Assembly (NCBI GenBank): GCA_037833965.1
Contig: AP031357.1
Coordinates: 23,456,001 to 23,520,000, forward strand
Direction: 5' to 3'
DNA from: Marchantia polymorpha subsp. ruderalis
Taxonomy: Eukaryota; Streptophyta; Marchantiopsida; Marchantiales; Marchantiaceae
DNA length: 64,000 nt
Shown one piece after another: positions 35,311-46,174 of the stretch (positions are counted from its first letter, which is position 1; each line of letters starts with the position of its first letter). The notes below the pieces were generated by a model, which made no database searches, was not told the origin of the DNA, and saw nothing but the letters and a program-made list of their open reading frames with translations. The position numbers and the translations under genes were made by a program.

Positions 35311-38053
35311 CACAAACGTATGTGTTTTTTATACTCTCAAGACTTTTTTTGCAACATTCTTGCACAACCTACCTCTTTGGATCGTTTTCTTTAACCATGT
35401 AATAAATTTGCATGAGTCGAAAGACTAAAATAACATTATTCTAGTAATATTTCAGTTCGGGCTTTAAAAAATTTGACTAATAATGTAATAAAAGCTACTA
35501 ATGTTGGCAAATATGCATGTACTATACATGATTATCATGTGTTGAAGTCCTATTCTATAGAATGCATTAGTTTATGCAGGGACAGAATTATCCATAATAT
35601 CAACTAAGATAAAATACCCTAAACAACTATTTATTTTCAATCCAACTAGCCTTCTAGTTATGTGGCTATCAAGCTTATATAGGCAGGTTCTTGTAATTCC
35701 ACAATGCAAAAAGATCATAAATCCTAGAAAAGTGTTACATGATTTAGCTTCTTGACTTTGATTCACGGAATCATATTAATTTCAATAAAATTTCTAAAAT
35801 ATCTGTCACTCATAGTTACATTTATCTTTCTTCTGTATTGCACATCCTAAGTAGACAAACTAAGACTAAGATTGAGCTAATTAAAGTAAATCAAAATCTA
35901 AGAAACAATTTTTACAGTTTTTTCATTGACACATGTCTTGGAGCAGATTATAAACCTCATAATATATGTGTTTACTCAACATAAAATTCTAGAAGAAAGT
36001 CTAGCATAATTTTTTATAAGATCAAAATTAAACAAAGTCATGATTAAAACAAGATAGTGTAAATTATATACACACATAATTTTATTGTTTTTCTATTGTA
36101 TTTATAACCATAGCAAAATTTTCAATGTTGCACAATATATCTAAAAATATTTGAAAAAATTAATTCAATGAAAGAATTAGTAGAAATTGAGTTAATTATT
36201 AATTTCACTAGTTCAATCATTTTATTACATACCTAGATCATATATTTTAAACTGATGCTTCATATAGATGTGTTGTATCATATTATTTATCATTTGATTT
36301 ACAGCTAGATGTATAACATTTTGGTTGTGATGATAAAGATTCACAATGTCATAAGTTAATATGACTTGAGGTTTTGTTGTTTTAATCATGAAAAAATTCA
36401 AAAAACTTTGTAAATTTTTAGCGCAATCATCTTCTCACCTTGAGACTTTTTAACAAATACGCTAATAAATTTCTACCTTATATATTAATATTCATCGAAT
36501 ATGTGATTCAAGTTTAAATGTGCGATAGAATTTGAATTATTTGCAGATGAAAAATTAAGATAAGCAGAAACTTTTACCTCATGGTTTAAATAGAAATATT
36601 TTGATCTCATACATTCATCAGAGGAAAATGAGTTTTCATAGCCTAATAGTTCCTAATATATTGAGTTTTGATAATAGAAAATAACTTAATTGTCTTTTCA
36701 TAATAATTAAAAGAAAGAAAAAAAAGTACACAAGACAAAGCCAAAATTCATATAGTTGCTAATCATATGTTGAGAGATTCATAAAAGTTTCAAGTGTGGA
36801 GAGAATGGTTGTGAGGCCAATCTTAAACGTTGAGTATCACAAGAGAAGGGTGAATAAGAAGACAAAAGCTCAATTGGTTGATAAAGTTTGTTTAGATGAC
36901 GAAGAGGCTGATTTCATGTCCGGATAGGAAGGAAAAAGTATTAGAAAGTGAGATATCCTGGTTAGTAGTTAGACTCAACACGCGGCTTTCATTTAAGTTA
37001 CAACGCATGAACAAGGTGTGAAGACATGTAGAAAGTGGGAAACAATCAGATGTTGATGAAAAGAATCCCCAAAAACTTCAATTTAGAACTAATTTACCTC
37101 CGAGCGGCAAACATGCGTGGACAAGGAGAAGTCGAAGTTGCTGTCTCAGCTGTCGCAATGACGTGGTCTAACTGTTCGTTCTGTCAGTATAATTTAGTTA
37201 TCACCAGCTAATATGTTTTGGAAGACGGAAAAGTTCGCATTGTCTTTGGAAGTTGGATACTTCAGAAGTTAAGCTCACAAATACCGCTTTTGTTACAGGT
37301 AAGAATTGAATCTAAAATTGGTAAACGTTGGAACTTGGAGGTGAACAATACAAAGCTCACTTGTGAGATGTTTCATTTCCAGAGCATGATGATGTTCTAC
37401 AGATCGACTAATAATAACAACAACATCTCCCATCGCCATTAAAATGTGGCACAAAGCTTGCCTTAAGCTCAATCATGCGCAAGTCCGATGTGATTGCAAC
37501 GTCTGTAGCCACTAATGTCGCGGCTGCTGCTTCTGACAATGGAGGAGGATGGGCCGAAGGAGAGTAAATACCTCTACGCTGCTGTCTAAAGTCCCTCTCT
37601 CTGCCTTTTGACACCCTCGCTTGGGAAATGCTCCTGAAATGATAACGTCTGGAAGTGTTTGTTTATTTCATGCATGAGATGCGTTCGATAAGACTGCTAA
37701 CTCTCATGGTCGAAGATACATTGTCAGTGGTTCTTTTATTAAAGTCTTCTTGGTTTGTTGTCGGTTTGAATTCATTTTTCTCACTCCCATGTAAGGTTCA
37801 CAATTCTTCTTCTAAGTTGGTCTTGCCACCGATAAGTTTTTAGAGGCAACACAGGCTGGATGGTTATCTCGTAACCAAGGTTGTGTGATGTCAGATCATT
37901 CCCATGTAGCAAATGAGATCGGTTTCCTTCATCACAGCTATGGATGCAGTTGCACTAATCCTCGTCACCTGTCTGATATTATGAAAGCTGATGAATATCC
38001 GTTGCGTGAGAGACACTATAATTGAAATATATTAAAATATCTGAGGCAGCATA
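35311..38053. other. Intergenic, very AT-rich, no convincing gene
   Basis: 35.4-36.8 kb is extremely AT-rich. At 37478-37570 a plus-strand frame (MRKSDVIATSVATNVAAAAS..., 30 codons, GC-rich) looks protein-like but is too short to assign; it may be an exon of an unrecognised gene. Confidence 0.45.
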
Positions 38054-38126
38054 TCCGTTGTAGTCTAGTTGGTTAGGATACTCGGCTCTCACCCGAGCGA
38101 CCCGGGTTCAAGTCCCGGCAACGGAA
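38054..38126 (+). tRNA. tRNA-Glu (anticodon CTC)
   Basis: Complete cloverleaf: acceptor TCCGTTG with CAACGGA, discriminator A at 38126, D arm GTCT-AGTTGGTTA-GGAT, anticodon stem CTCGG/CCGAG with loop CTCTCAC (anticodon CTC), and T arm CCGGG-TTCAAGT-CCCGG. The A-box and B-box are intact and no CCA is encoded. It matches eukaryotic tRNA-Glu in sequence and D-arm features. It should be transcribed by pol III. Confidence 0.97.
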
Positions 38127-38147
38127 TAATTGCACATGATTGCAGAA

Positions 38148-38172
38148 TTTTATCCGCTATAGCGGATTTTTT
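38148..38172 (+). terminator. Pol III terminator region with palindrome
   Basis: A TTTT at 38148-38151 lies 22 bases after tRNA-Glu. It is followed by a perfect 16-bp palindrome (ATCCGCTATAGCGGAT, 38152-38167) running into T6 (38167-38172). T-runs stop pol III; the palindrome plus T-run looks like a backup terminator, though that role is inferred. Confidence 0.6.
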
Positions 38173-38221
38173 CAAGACAGCTTCTAACGTTCATTGTTGA
38201 CTTCTGTTTTGGACGAAAGCG

Positions 38222-39018
38222 ATTCCATGCAAAAAAGTGCAACCTTTTGCTCACCGGATTGATTCAAACGTCAGACAGGAGGATGATTAAGGGCCTTACC
38301 ACATTACCAGCACCCGGCACCAAGCTCCTGGCTATAAGACGTCAGACAGGAGGATGATTAAGGGCCTTACCACATTATCGGCACCCGGCACCAAGCTCCT
38401 GGCTATAAGAAAACCAGGTTTTCGTAGGCCTAAGTTGGCCAGAATTCCATATCCTCTACCACACTACCGGTAGTGCCTTTGGAGTGAAAAGGGAAAACCA
38501 GGTTTTCGTAGGCCTAAGTTGGCCAGAATTCCATAACCTCTACCACACTACCGGTAGTGCCTTTGGAGTGAAAAGGGAAAAATATCTCTACTAATTGCAA
38601 CGCAGCGGTGAGAAGTCTTTGGAAGAGTAACCCAGGAAGGCGCGAAAGTACACGTGGAGTCGATATATTCCGAAAAACCCTAATTTCCAGGCGGAATTGC
38701 CTAGTAGTTTGGAGAAGTCGATTTTTTTGACACCTAGGATATATCAAATTGCCGCTCACTCCCGTGTGGTAAAGGGGGAAGCTCAGATGCCAATAACAAG
38801 CGAGGATAGGCTGTGTGGTTTGGCCCTAAGCTTCTAGCTAGAATAACCCCCACCCTATGCACTCTGGATTGATGGTATATTGTACGAAGCGAGGACGGCA
38901 CGTGTAGGATTCCATGCAAAAAAGTGCAACCTTTTGCTCATTGGATTGAATCAAACGTCAGACAGGAGGATGATTAAGCTTCTAGCTAGAATAACCCCCA
39001 CCCTATGCCCTCTGGGCC
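38222..39018. repeat. Cluster of local duplications
   Basis: Three layers are visible. A 71-bp unit is tandem at 38268-38338 and 38339-38409 (ACGTCAGACAGGAGGATG). An 84-bp unit is tandem at 38411-38494 and 38495-38578 (AAACCAGGTTTTCGTAGGCC). The block 38222-38290 (TTCCATGCAAAAAAGTGCAA...) reappears at about 38909-38978, and 38827-38866 (AGCTTCTAGCTAGAATAACC) reappears at 38977-39018. No coding frame runs through it. Confidence 0.92.
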
Positions 39019-39844
39019 GATGGTATACGTCATCCGGGAGTTTCTTGTTTCGCCCAAGACCATCCAGACGACCTTTTCGTCTAGCATTTCTTGTCACTCA
39101 CTCTCGTATTGACGATGGTGTATCATGCTAGCTCGGAGGTGGCGATTTGTCTAATGATTTTTGCATTCAAGTTGATGACTTACGATTGCCAGTGCATTTG
39201 TTTGGGCCAGGGTTCTTACTATCCTCACAGCTTTGAGAGGATTGGCGGAGTTTCAAATTTTGCTTGGTTAATTTTTTCTCCTAGGGCTATCTAGGAACTC
39301 TATGTCAGCCTTGCTCTTCGTTTCTCGTCCGTCTGGTCTATCCAAACAATGGATATTTTCCTCTTTGTCTGATTATTTCCGATGCTTTTGTGTGGTTATG
39401 GTAGTTTAGATTCACTGGCGAATTGGACATTGGGAAGACAGCTTGGCATTTGATCATATTTTACTCGGGCACATCATCGATTGTGACAAATTAGCTACAT
39501 TGTTCAAAGACAACCGGGAGTAACGAGAATCTTTTGCCGATTTCTTCCCTGCTCCAATTCGGCTGCAGTTGCAATATCCAGCATGACTTACGTTCTACTT
39601 GAACAATACATCCTTTTACCTGCAGTGGCTTTCGTAATAATCCTAGATGGTATTGGAACATCACTAACGGTGGCTACAGGGCCCATCAAGTGTTTTGAAT
39701 TTCCCCCTATTCCCATCAAGTAATTTTGTACTCTTGCAAACTCTCAAACATCCACATTGTTTTATGTAGTTCCATGTAACTTCAAACCCAGAAAAAGTAG
39801 AATCTGAGTTTTCTATAATATCTCTTGTTATTGGTTTTCACAAC
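39019..39844. other. Intergenic; dispersed CCATCAAGTAATTTT motif
   Basis: No gene. A block near 39650-39730 (GAACATCACT-ACGGTGG, then CCCATCAAGTAATTTT) resembles 49452-49545, and the latter motif also occurs near 59847. This suggests scattered fragments of one element. Confidence 0.45.
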
Positions 39845-39939
39845 AATATTGTAATAACCCACTAAAGGCTAAAACTGCAATATAGTGGTAGAAAGGTCGA
39901 ACCCACAGGGACAGAGGAACACACAGGGTACAAAGTGTC

Positions 39940-40420
39940 AAGTTTAACAGACTATTGAGGAGTTTGAATTCTTAGGCGACTCTCACTCCCAGAAATACTG
40001 CAAGTGTCCACTCGGAGCGCACTCGGAGGTCGCACAGTGCAACGTAACACACACACACACACACACACCTGAAACTACAGAAACACAACCCAGAGATCCG
40101 TTATGACCTCTACTCAAAATTTCAGGGGGGAAAGTCTCTCGCGAGTGCACTCGGCGAAGCTGCGGGTAGTGACTCCCAACTCCGGCTTTTACAACACTTC
40201 CACTAGCTTGCTGCTAGCGTAGTAAACCCGGTTTGGACTGCCTACTTCGGATCGAAGTCACTCATACGCGTTGAACAACACTCTCAACTCACTAAACGCG
40301 CAGAGAACACAGGTCCACACAGAAGGACTCATTGAGAAACATTCCAGTAACACACCATAACAGTCTATTGAAGAGTTTGAATTCTCAGGCACTTGTCATT
40401 TCCAGAAATACTACAAGGGT
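39940..40420. repeat. Internal partial duplication in the element flank
   Basis: The block near 39950-39995 (AACAGACTATTGAGGAGTTTG, CCAGAAATACT-CAAG) is repeated near 40362-40420 with substitutions, a spacing of about 415 bp. It probably reflects an old duplication inside the element. Confidence 0.6.
40047..40069. repeat. (AC)n microsatellite
   Basis: About eleven AC dinucleotides in a row inside the element's low-numbered flank. Confidence 0.9.
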
Positions 40421-40862
40421 TACCCCAAAGCACCTGCTGCAGCGTAACCTGAATTTACAACCAAGGCTTACACGAAGTAGCAAAACTTCACTTTGGCATT
40501 CAGGGGAAAAATCCCGAAGGAGTACAATCAGGAACAAACACTCGAAGGTGAAGGGGCGAAACTATTCCAGTATCTAACTAGTCACTGGCTCTGAGCATCG
40601 GCAATCACCCGCAGGTGTAGATCCGAACTACTCAAGTCTCTAACCAATGTACTAGCTCTGAACATTCGGCCGAAGGCCTTCAGCTACACAATGAGGAACG
40701 CTAAGGTGTAGCTCCTCGTGCGTGGTGACAGAACTAAGGACACAAACACGCAGAGAAGATGAGTTCCTGATCTGCACTTCTGAAATTGGGAAAGAACCCA
40801 AGGCAAGACGCCTTGAACTATTTTATACCTTCTAAGTCATAACTAGCACTACACTGCACTAT

Positions 40863-41840
40863 CTACAAGCCTGCACGGAACCACGCTACACTACACTCCG
40901 CAGAACCTGTGCTTCGCCTCCTGCGCGACGGACTGCCGCGCACTAACTTCCTACCCTGCAAGTCTTCAGCTCGACTGCGTAGTCCCAAACGCTGCAACGC
41001 CGTGGACACCTCCGCCTCGAGGGTGGACATGGTATCTCGCGCCTTCGACAGAAAGGAATCTAACTTCTTCGCTACTCGCCGCCGACTCCTACTGTCACCT
41101 GACAACAACCCGGCTGCACGAAGCTCCAACTCACGCAGTGTGAGTTTCTCCTGCGCCGCCACTTCCCAGTGGGCGTAGCCCTTGAGACAGTGGCCGACGC
41201 GCCTCGCCATCTCCTCCTTCGTGCGATCTGCCTCTCGTCTGCGATCATCTTCAATTACCACCAACTGCGATTCGGCCTCCGCACGCTGAGCTCTCAATTC
41301 CCCGCACTCTGACTGTAGCCTGCGGATCAATTCCTCATCCGCCTGTCGTGCGAGCTGACACTCCGCCAACAACCGCGTCTGTCGCACGAGCTCCTCTGAC
41401 AGAACCTGATTCTGAGTCTTCTCAGAAATCAGTTCTTCCGTGGTCTTCATCACATCCCTGGTGAGCTCTTCCAGTCTCGCCTTCTTCAATGTGTCGTAGT
41501 GGGTGTGCGACTTCCGCACGAGATTATACTGTCCCCACAAGCATGCATGCTTCTCCCGCAAATCCTTAAGTTCCCGGTCCACCCGAGCTAGTAGCTTGCT
41601 GGTGTGGACTTTAGTGCGAGTCCGCCTGCGCACTAACTCGATGTAGGACCCAAGCTGGAGAGGATCTGCGTATTTATCAAATTTGCGATCCAAGTACCTC
41701 AGCAGAGGTACTACCTGCTCACAGAGCGCCGCCGCCGGCGCTCCAACGATTTCCTCCTCCTCCTCGGTGTCTCCCAATCCAGACATTGCTTCCGTGGATC
41801 CTCCTTCGTCATCGTCCGAGGGGAGGATTTCGGTCGCCAT
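40863..41840 (-). CDS. Element-encoded coiled-coil protein, C-terminal part
   Basis: From the ATG at 41840 this frame gives 325 codons. The same frame is open further upstream, to a stop at 42246-42248, so the true N terminus is probably elsewhere. An acidic patch (DDDEGG, DTEEEEE) comes first. Next is VVPLLRYLDRKFDKYADPL, then a Lys/Arg/Glu/Leu-rich segment of about 150 residues with heptad character (coiled coil). After that comes a conserved-looking block (KGYAHWEVAAQEKLTLRELE ... SRSRRRVAKKLDSFLSKAR) and a basic tail. It lacks enzymatic motifs. I recall similar proteins from Marchantia gene sets, without being able to verify this. Most likely it is the second half of the element's single gene. 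Confidence 0.6.
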   Translation of the reverse strand: MATEILPSDDDEGGSTEAMSGLGDTEEEEEIVGAPAAALCEQVVPLLRYLDRKFDKYADPLQLGSYIELVRRRTRTKVHTSKLLARVDRELKDLREKHACLWGQYNLVRKSHTHYDTLKKARLEELTRDVMKTTEELISEKTQNQVLSEELVRQTRLLAECQLARQADEELIRRLQSECGELRAQRAEAESQLVVIEDDRRREADRTKEEMARRVGHCLKGYAHWEVAAQEKLTLRELELRAAGLLSGDSRSRRRVAKKLDSFLSKARDTMSTLEAEVSTALQRLGLRSRAEDLQGRKLVRGSPSRRRRSTGSAECSVAWFRAGL

Positions 41841-42505
41841 TGATTGCGTTGGCGACTGGCCCGAGTGGGGCTGCGAGTGGTCTGCGGGTGCTGCCACCGA
41901 TGGCACTCCTGCAGCTTCGCTGCTCCCCGCTAAAATGTCCAAGGCGGTGGGTGAATGTGGCTGTGCTACATCCCCATCATCCGCCTGCCGATCGTCTCCT
42001 CTTCGCCGCCGACATCCGCCGCCGAAGGCGATCGAGCGGAATGTGTCTGCGCGGGGTGTAATTGTGCATCGCGCACTCGAATTTCGTCGCGCGGACAGAC
42101 AATCCGCTCCTCCGTTAGGACCTGCGCAAGTCCTGCATCTGGCCTGCGCGTAGGCGCAATTACCGGCGCCTGGTCCGCCGCAGGCGCAGCGCCGAAGGCG
42201 ACAGAGCCGAAGGCCGCTCGCCCGATGTACCTGGCCCCGAAGGCCCTACCGCCGAGGGCGCATCTGCCGGCGGATTACCCGCCGAAGATGCGGTCTCCGC
42301 ACGCTCCCTGCTAAAAACTCGTTGGCCCGAAGGCCCTGGCGCCGAAGGCGCAAATCGCGGCGCGTTATACGCCGAGGGTCTGGTCCCGAAGGCCCTTGAC
42401 CCGAAGGCGGATCTTCCGCCGGCTCCTTCCCCTTCCTACGTTGTACCGGGGGTGAATCCTGCCTACTCGTAGGCGGCCGCCTGTGCGTAGGCGAACAACC
42501 TGTGC

Positions 42506-43100
42506 CTACGCGTAGGCAGAGGCCCACGTCTGCTTGAGGTCGCCTATCCGCTGGAAATCGCCTTTGCGTAGGCGGAACACTCGTCCGCATCGCACGTGGT
42601 ACCTCCGTTGGCCCGAAGGCCGCCTCTCGTCCGTCGGAGGTGTAGCGTGGTCCGCCGCTCCTGCGGACGTCCGCGCTCTCTCGATACTCTCCGGTGACGC
42701 ACTTCCCTTCTCCGTGGCGATCGTCGCCGTGTCCGCGCTGCTGGCTGGTAACACAAGCCTGCGCGCCTTCTGCTTCGGCCGGCTGCACACTTCGTGCAGT
42801 GGCCGCTGTCGTATGGGAGCAATGGGTTCTCGATGCTGCTCCTCCTCTGGTTCCTCTCTCCATCTTCGCTTCCGCGGCACTCTTGCTGCGGGTGTGCTTC
42901 TTCCATCGTCCCGCCGGGTTGACGGAGTAGAAGTTGGTGAATCCTCTGCATCGGTGTCGACCTCGTTATCCCGCACATACTTCCCGGGATGGTCGACGGA
43001 CAATGGCGGAAAGCGAGCGAGCTCCACCGCGGTCAAACAGTTCCTCTGCCGATAGAAGTTTATCAAGAACGGGGAGAGGTGATTGAGCGTTCCCCCTTCT
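42506..43100 (-). pseudogene. Middle part of the element's gene, in a shifted frame
   Basis: From about 43100 the protein-like reading moves to a different frame: LNHLSPFLINFYRQRNCLTA, then HPGKYVRDNEVDTDAED, then a Pro/Arg/Glu-rich low-complexity stretch with a basic RKRRWREE patch (nuclear-signal-like). It joins the upstream 275-codon frame at a run of five Gs; a 1-nt deletion there would explain the break. Toward 42506 the reading runs into GC-rich mini-palindromes and is lost. Confidence 0.55.
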
Positions 43101-43890
43101 CCTCGAAGGCGTGCTGTCGCATCACTCTGTGAAGGATGCTCGCCCAGTGAACTGGAGCTCCGGCCAAGATGAGCTCCACAAAAGAAACTTGCCACAAGGT
43201 GATGTATGAGGTGCGGTGTGGCTGCAGCAATTGCAGCAGCGCTGCCGCTACAGTTCGGCGAAAGCGATCTTTGTAGTCGCGGGTCTTGTACCCATTCTTG
43301 GTAGACCTCTCCCTTTTGAACAATTCCACAAATTGCGCCTCGTCCTGCTTCGTCACCTTGACGCTCTCACTATCAAAGAGGAGGTAACCGTCGGTGCCGG
43401 CACACCTCCCCAATGCCTGCGCCCAATCGTGGACGGTCCACCGATCTACGTGCGGACGCAAGCCGCGCGTAGGTGGTCGCTCCGCGTCCAGCCATTCGCG
43501 CACCATGTCTACACAAATGTAATTCCATCCCCACAGCAAGAAATCAAGCTTTCTTGCAATCAACCGCTCCTCGAAGGCACGCAACCCGTTCAATGGAAGC
43601 CGGAGCGGCAGCATCCGCAACCTGTTCAATCTTGACATCGCGTTCTTGAAATTAGCTTGCGCAACAACTCTCTCTCTGCTCTGCTCGAGCTTCTTGCTCC
43701 CTCTGCAAATTCTAATCTCCCTCAATTCCAAATCGCGCGCACTCAATTCTCTCTCAGTCAACAAGTAATCCTCCGCGCGGCGATGTCTAGAGTGTTTAAC
43801 AGCTAGCAGGTGGACGCGCGCAGCTCGCACTAGAAAATGAAATCGCGAATTCAAGAATGGGGCGTCCTCCGTCTCTTGGTCGAAGGTCAT
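43063..43890 (-). CDS. Element-encoded protein, N-terminal globular part
   Basis: A 275-codon frame starting at the ATG at 43890. It has a basic, Leu/Arg-rich start, a Trp-containing region (LLWGWNYICVDMVREWLDAE; WTVHDWAQALGRCAG), and then an aromatic and hydrophobic segment (YITLWQVSFVELILAGAPVHWASILHRVM). The layout recalls the gag-like or plant-mobile-domain-like proteins encoded by some plant elements that lack pol, but I cannot name the family with certainty. The last ten codons (ERSITSPRS, stop) are probably a frameshift tail, because a protein-like continuation exists in another frame from about 43100. Confidence 0.6.
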   Translation of the reverse strand: MTFDQETEDAPFLNSRFHFLVRAARVHLLAVKHSRHRRAEDYLLTERELSARDLELREIRICRGSKKLEQSRERVVAQANFKNAMSRLNRLRMLPLRLPLNGLRAFEERLIARKLDFLLWGWNYICVDMVREWLDAERPPTRGLRPHVDRWTVHDWAQALGRCAGTDGYLLFDSESVKVTKQDEAQFVELFKRERSTKNGYKTRDYKDRFRRTVAAALLQLLQPHRTSYITLWQVSFVELILAGAPVHWASILHRVMRQHAFEEKGERSITSPRS

Positions 43891-45170
43891 GGTCGGCTCT
43901 CGGTCGTGAAGGTCGAATCACTTGATGGCCGCGCCGGCTCCGCGCTATAACGGCCTCCTCTCTCACGCGCGGCTTCACGCTCCGCCGACGCCGACTTAAC
44001 TCACACGCTCGAATTGGCAATTTGAGCTCCGCTAGCGTACTACGCAGCGGACATGGGAGCGCAGCGCCGAAGGCGGATTTCTCGCCTTGCGCGCTACACT
44101 CGTTCGTACCACTCTTTGGCCAATCCCCCTCCGCCGAAGGCGATCGTCCGCGCATCGGACAAAAGTTGAACTCCCTTCTGCGTAGGCGGAATCCCCGGTG
44201 GAATCTCCGCCGGCGCGGAACTTCATCTGCCTGTGCGTAGGCGCTCGCCTACACGTAGGCGAGTTTCGTCCGCCTGCCAAATGTTCGTCCGCGCTGCTGC
44301 GCTGGCGCCGAAGGCGTTGACCGCGGTCAACAGGCTCCGTCCAATCTATCCATTTCTCTCGCCTCTCCGTCGGCGTTTTGTCGCCATAACCCCGACCGGC
44401 CGAAGGCGCTTTCATCCGTTCCGTCCGTTCAGTCCGTAAGGTCCGTACGGATTTTACTACTCCGTTGGGTCCTCGCCCGTCCGCGCTGCTGTGCTGGCGC
44501 CGAAGGCGCCGTACAAATTCCAACCCCGAAGGCGCATTTCTAGGGCCGAAGGCGGATTTACCGCCGACGCCGAAGCGCCTGTGCGTAGGCGAGCTTCGCT
44601 CGTCCGCCTGCGCAGTGATTTTAATCCTCCCCGCCTACGAGTAGGCGACATTCGCGGCGGACATCCCGCCGACGTCAAACCCTAGTTCGCCTACGCGTAG
44701 GCGGACTGCCTTCGTCCGCGCATAGGACAAACTTTCCTCGCCTACTCGTAGGCGAGAAACTGCATGTCTTGCGATCTTCATAACTCCCGGAATCCTTCTC
44801 CGTTCGTGGCGTTCTTGGGCTTGTTAGAATCAACGCATCGAGCTCTTTCTGACGAGACCCTAACCAAGTCGAGGCGTTTGGGAATTGACCAGGTTCTGAG
44901 GGATTCCTCTAGCGCCGAAGGCGCAGCGCCGAAGGCAGATTTTCGCGCCTTGCGCCGAAGGAGTTATTCCTTCAGAGCCCGCATGTAGGGTGGTGTCCGT
45001 CCCCGATGTTGCACCCAACTCTTGGATTCTACGAGTTTTCTCGAGATTCTCTGCGATCTTCCAATTTCACTCTATTTTGATGCACCGAAGGCTATTTACA
45101 CTGCTGCCGCGGTACAGTTTTCCAAAAATGTTTTAATTTCCTCAAAAATACCAAAAATTGGGGTACCACA

Positions 45171-46174
45171 AATATTGTTTTATTTTGAGATGGTTTGAAT
45201 AAAAAACCATCTCAGAGATGCTATTTTTACTAGACCTAAGTAACAAAAAATGATTTACTACTATAATCTAGTGTATTGTAATTGATGAACTGATTTTTAG
45301 TGAGATTGTACTATTCAAAATTGAAGTTGAAATCATAAAAAGATCCATTTTGACAACTTATAGACTTTCAACCTTGTTATGATATATAGAAAATCGTTTT
45401 TTCCCTTAACAATTTCAGAAAATTAATTTGATCAAGTAATAAATGAATTTGAAACCAAGTAAGTATAAGATCATCGTCATTCTTCATCAAGCATCTATTT
45501 CATATTTTTCAATTTTGAACATGTTTTTTTTATGTTTCATGTTCAAATGAATTTCTTTTTTCATAATTCAAAACTACATATTAAGATCATAAATTATCAG
45601 CTTGAGAAATAAAAAAATGAAATACATCCATATTGACACAAAATTAAAATTCTTATAATTCATTACAATTTTTATCAAAAAATAATATTATTTAAATTTT
45701 TAATCTGTTGATTGAAAAATGAATCGTATGATATATTTCATATGTATTTAATAATAAAAATAATGTTAAATCTTTCAACCATATTTAGAATAGAGATTAA
45801 ATACATTCATCTTGTGAATATTGATGTTTTTCAAATTTATGAAAATTTTGCTAGTTATGATCATTAGGTTTATGAGCAATGAAAATTATCATAATTTGCA
45901 CCATAATCATGCTTTAAATGGTACAAAAATCAATCTTTGAAAACTTCTTAAAAAATTATTGAATCAAATTTAGTATGAAAGATAACATGTATAGTCAAAT
46001 TTTCATAAATCATATCAAGATATAATATTGCTTTATTTTGGATCTTATTGATCATTCATATGCATTCAAAAGTTAATTAAACAACCTTCAATTGTTGCGG
46101 ATAGCAATTTCATAATAAAACAAACTACTAAATTGAAGATATATTCCTAGAAGAAAAACCAGAATAGACCAAAA
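45171..46174. other. Intergenic, very AT-rich
   Basis: Lies between two mobile elements. It contains the AATAT target duplication at 45171-45175 and a small hairpin near 45188-45216 (TGAGATGGTTT mirrored). No gene was seen. Confidence 0.6.

Larger units (their letters stand above)
41990..44760. repeat. Field of GC-rich mini-palindromes inside the element
   Basis: Two short self-complementary words recur dozens of times: CGCCGAAGGCG (4-bp stem, GAA loop; variants GGCCGAAGGCC and CCCGAAGG) and CGCCTACGCGTAGGCG (perfect 16-bp palindrome; variants with one or two changed central bases). Examples are near 42190-42260, 42330-42420, 42465-42570, 44060-44080, 44205-44270, 44500-44600 and 44625-44755. 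They also occur in the partial copy at 1-290. They interrupt the element's reading frames between the globular and coiled-coil parts. Confidence 0.9.
39850..45170 (-). mobile_element. 5.3-kb element with TG...CA ends and 5-bp target duplication
   Basis: The element runs from TGTAATAACCC at 39850 to GGGGTACCACA at 45170. It is flanked by AATAT on both sides (39845-39849 and 45171-45175), a 5-bp target duplication. Read from the minus strand it begins TGTGGTACCCC and ends GGTTATTACA. The outermost 11 bases are an imperfect inverted repeat (8 of 11). TG/CA ends and 5-bp duplications are typical of LTR-retroelement integration, but I found no long direct terminal repeats. No reverse transcriptase, integrase or transposase motif was seen, so it is probably non-autonomous. 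It contains one frameshifted gene on the minus strand and many mini-palindromes. 1-495 is the end of another copy. Confidence 0.8.

Noticed and set aside
41683-42153. 156-codon and other plus-strand frames in the GC-rich element
   Set aside because: Complement of the minus-strand gene and of mini-palindromes. They lack motifs, and GC-rich DNA has few stops.
39850-45170. Calling the 5.3-kb element a classical LTR retrotransposon
   Set aside because: The ends are TG...CA with a 5-bp duplication, but no long direct terminal repeat, PBS, PPT or pol motif could be found.
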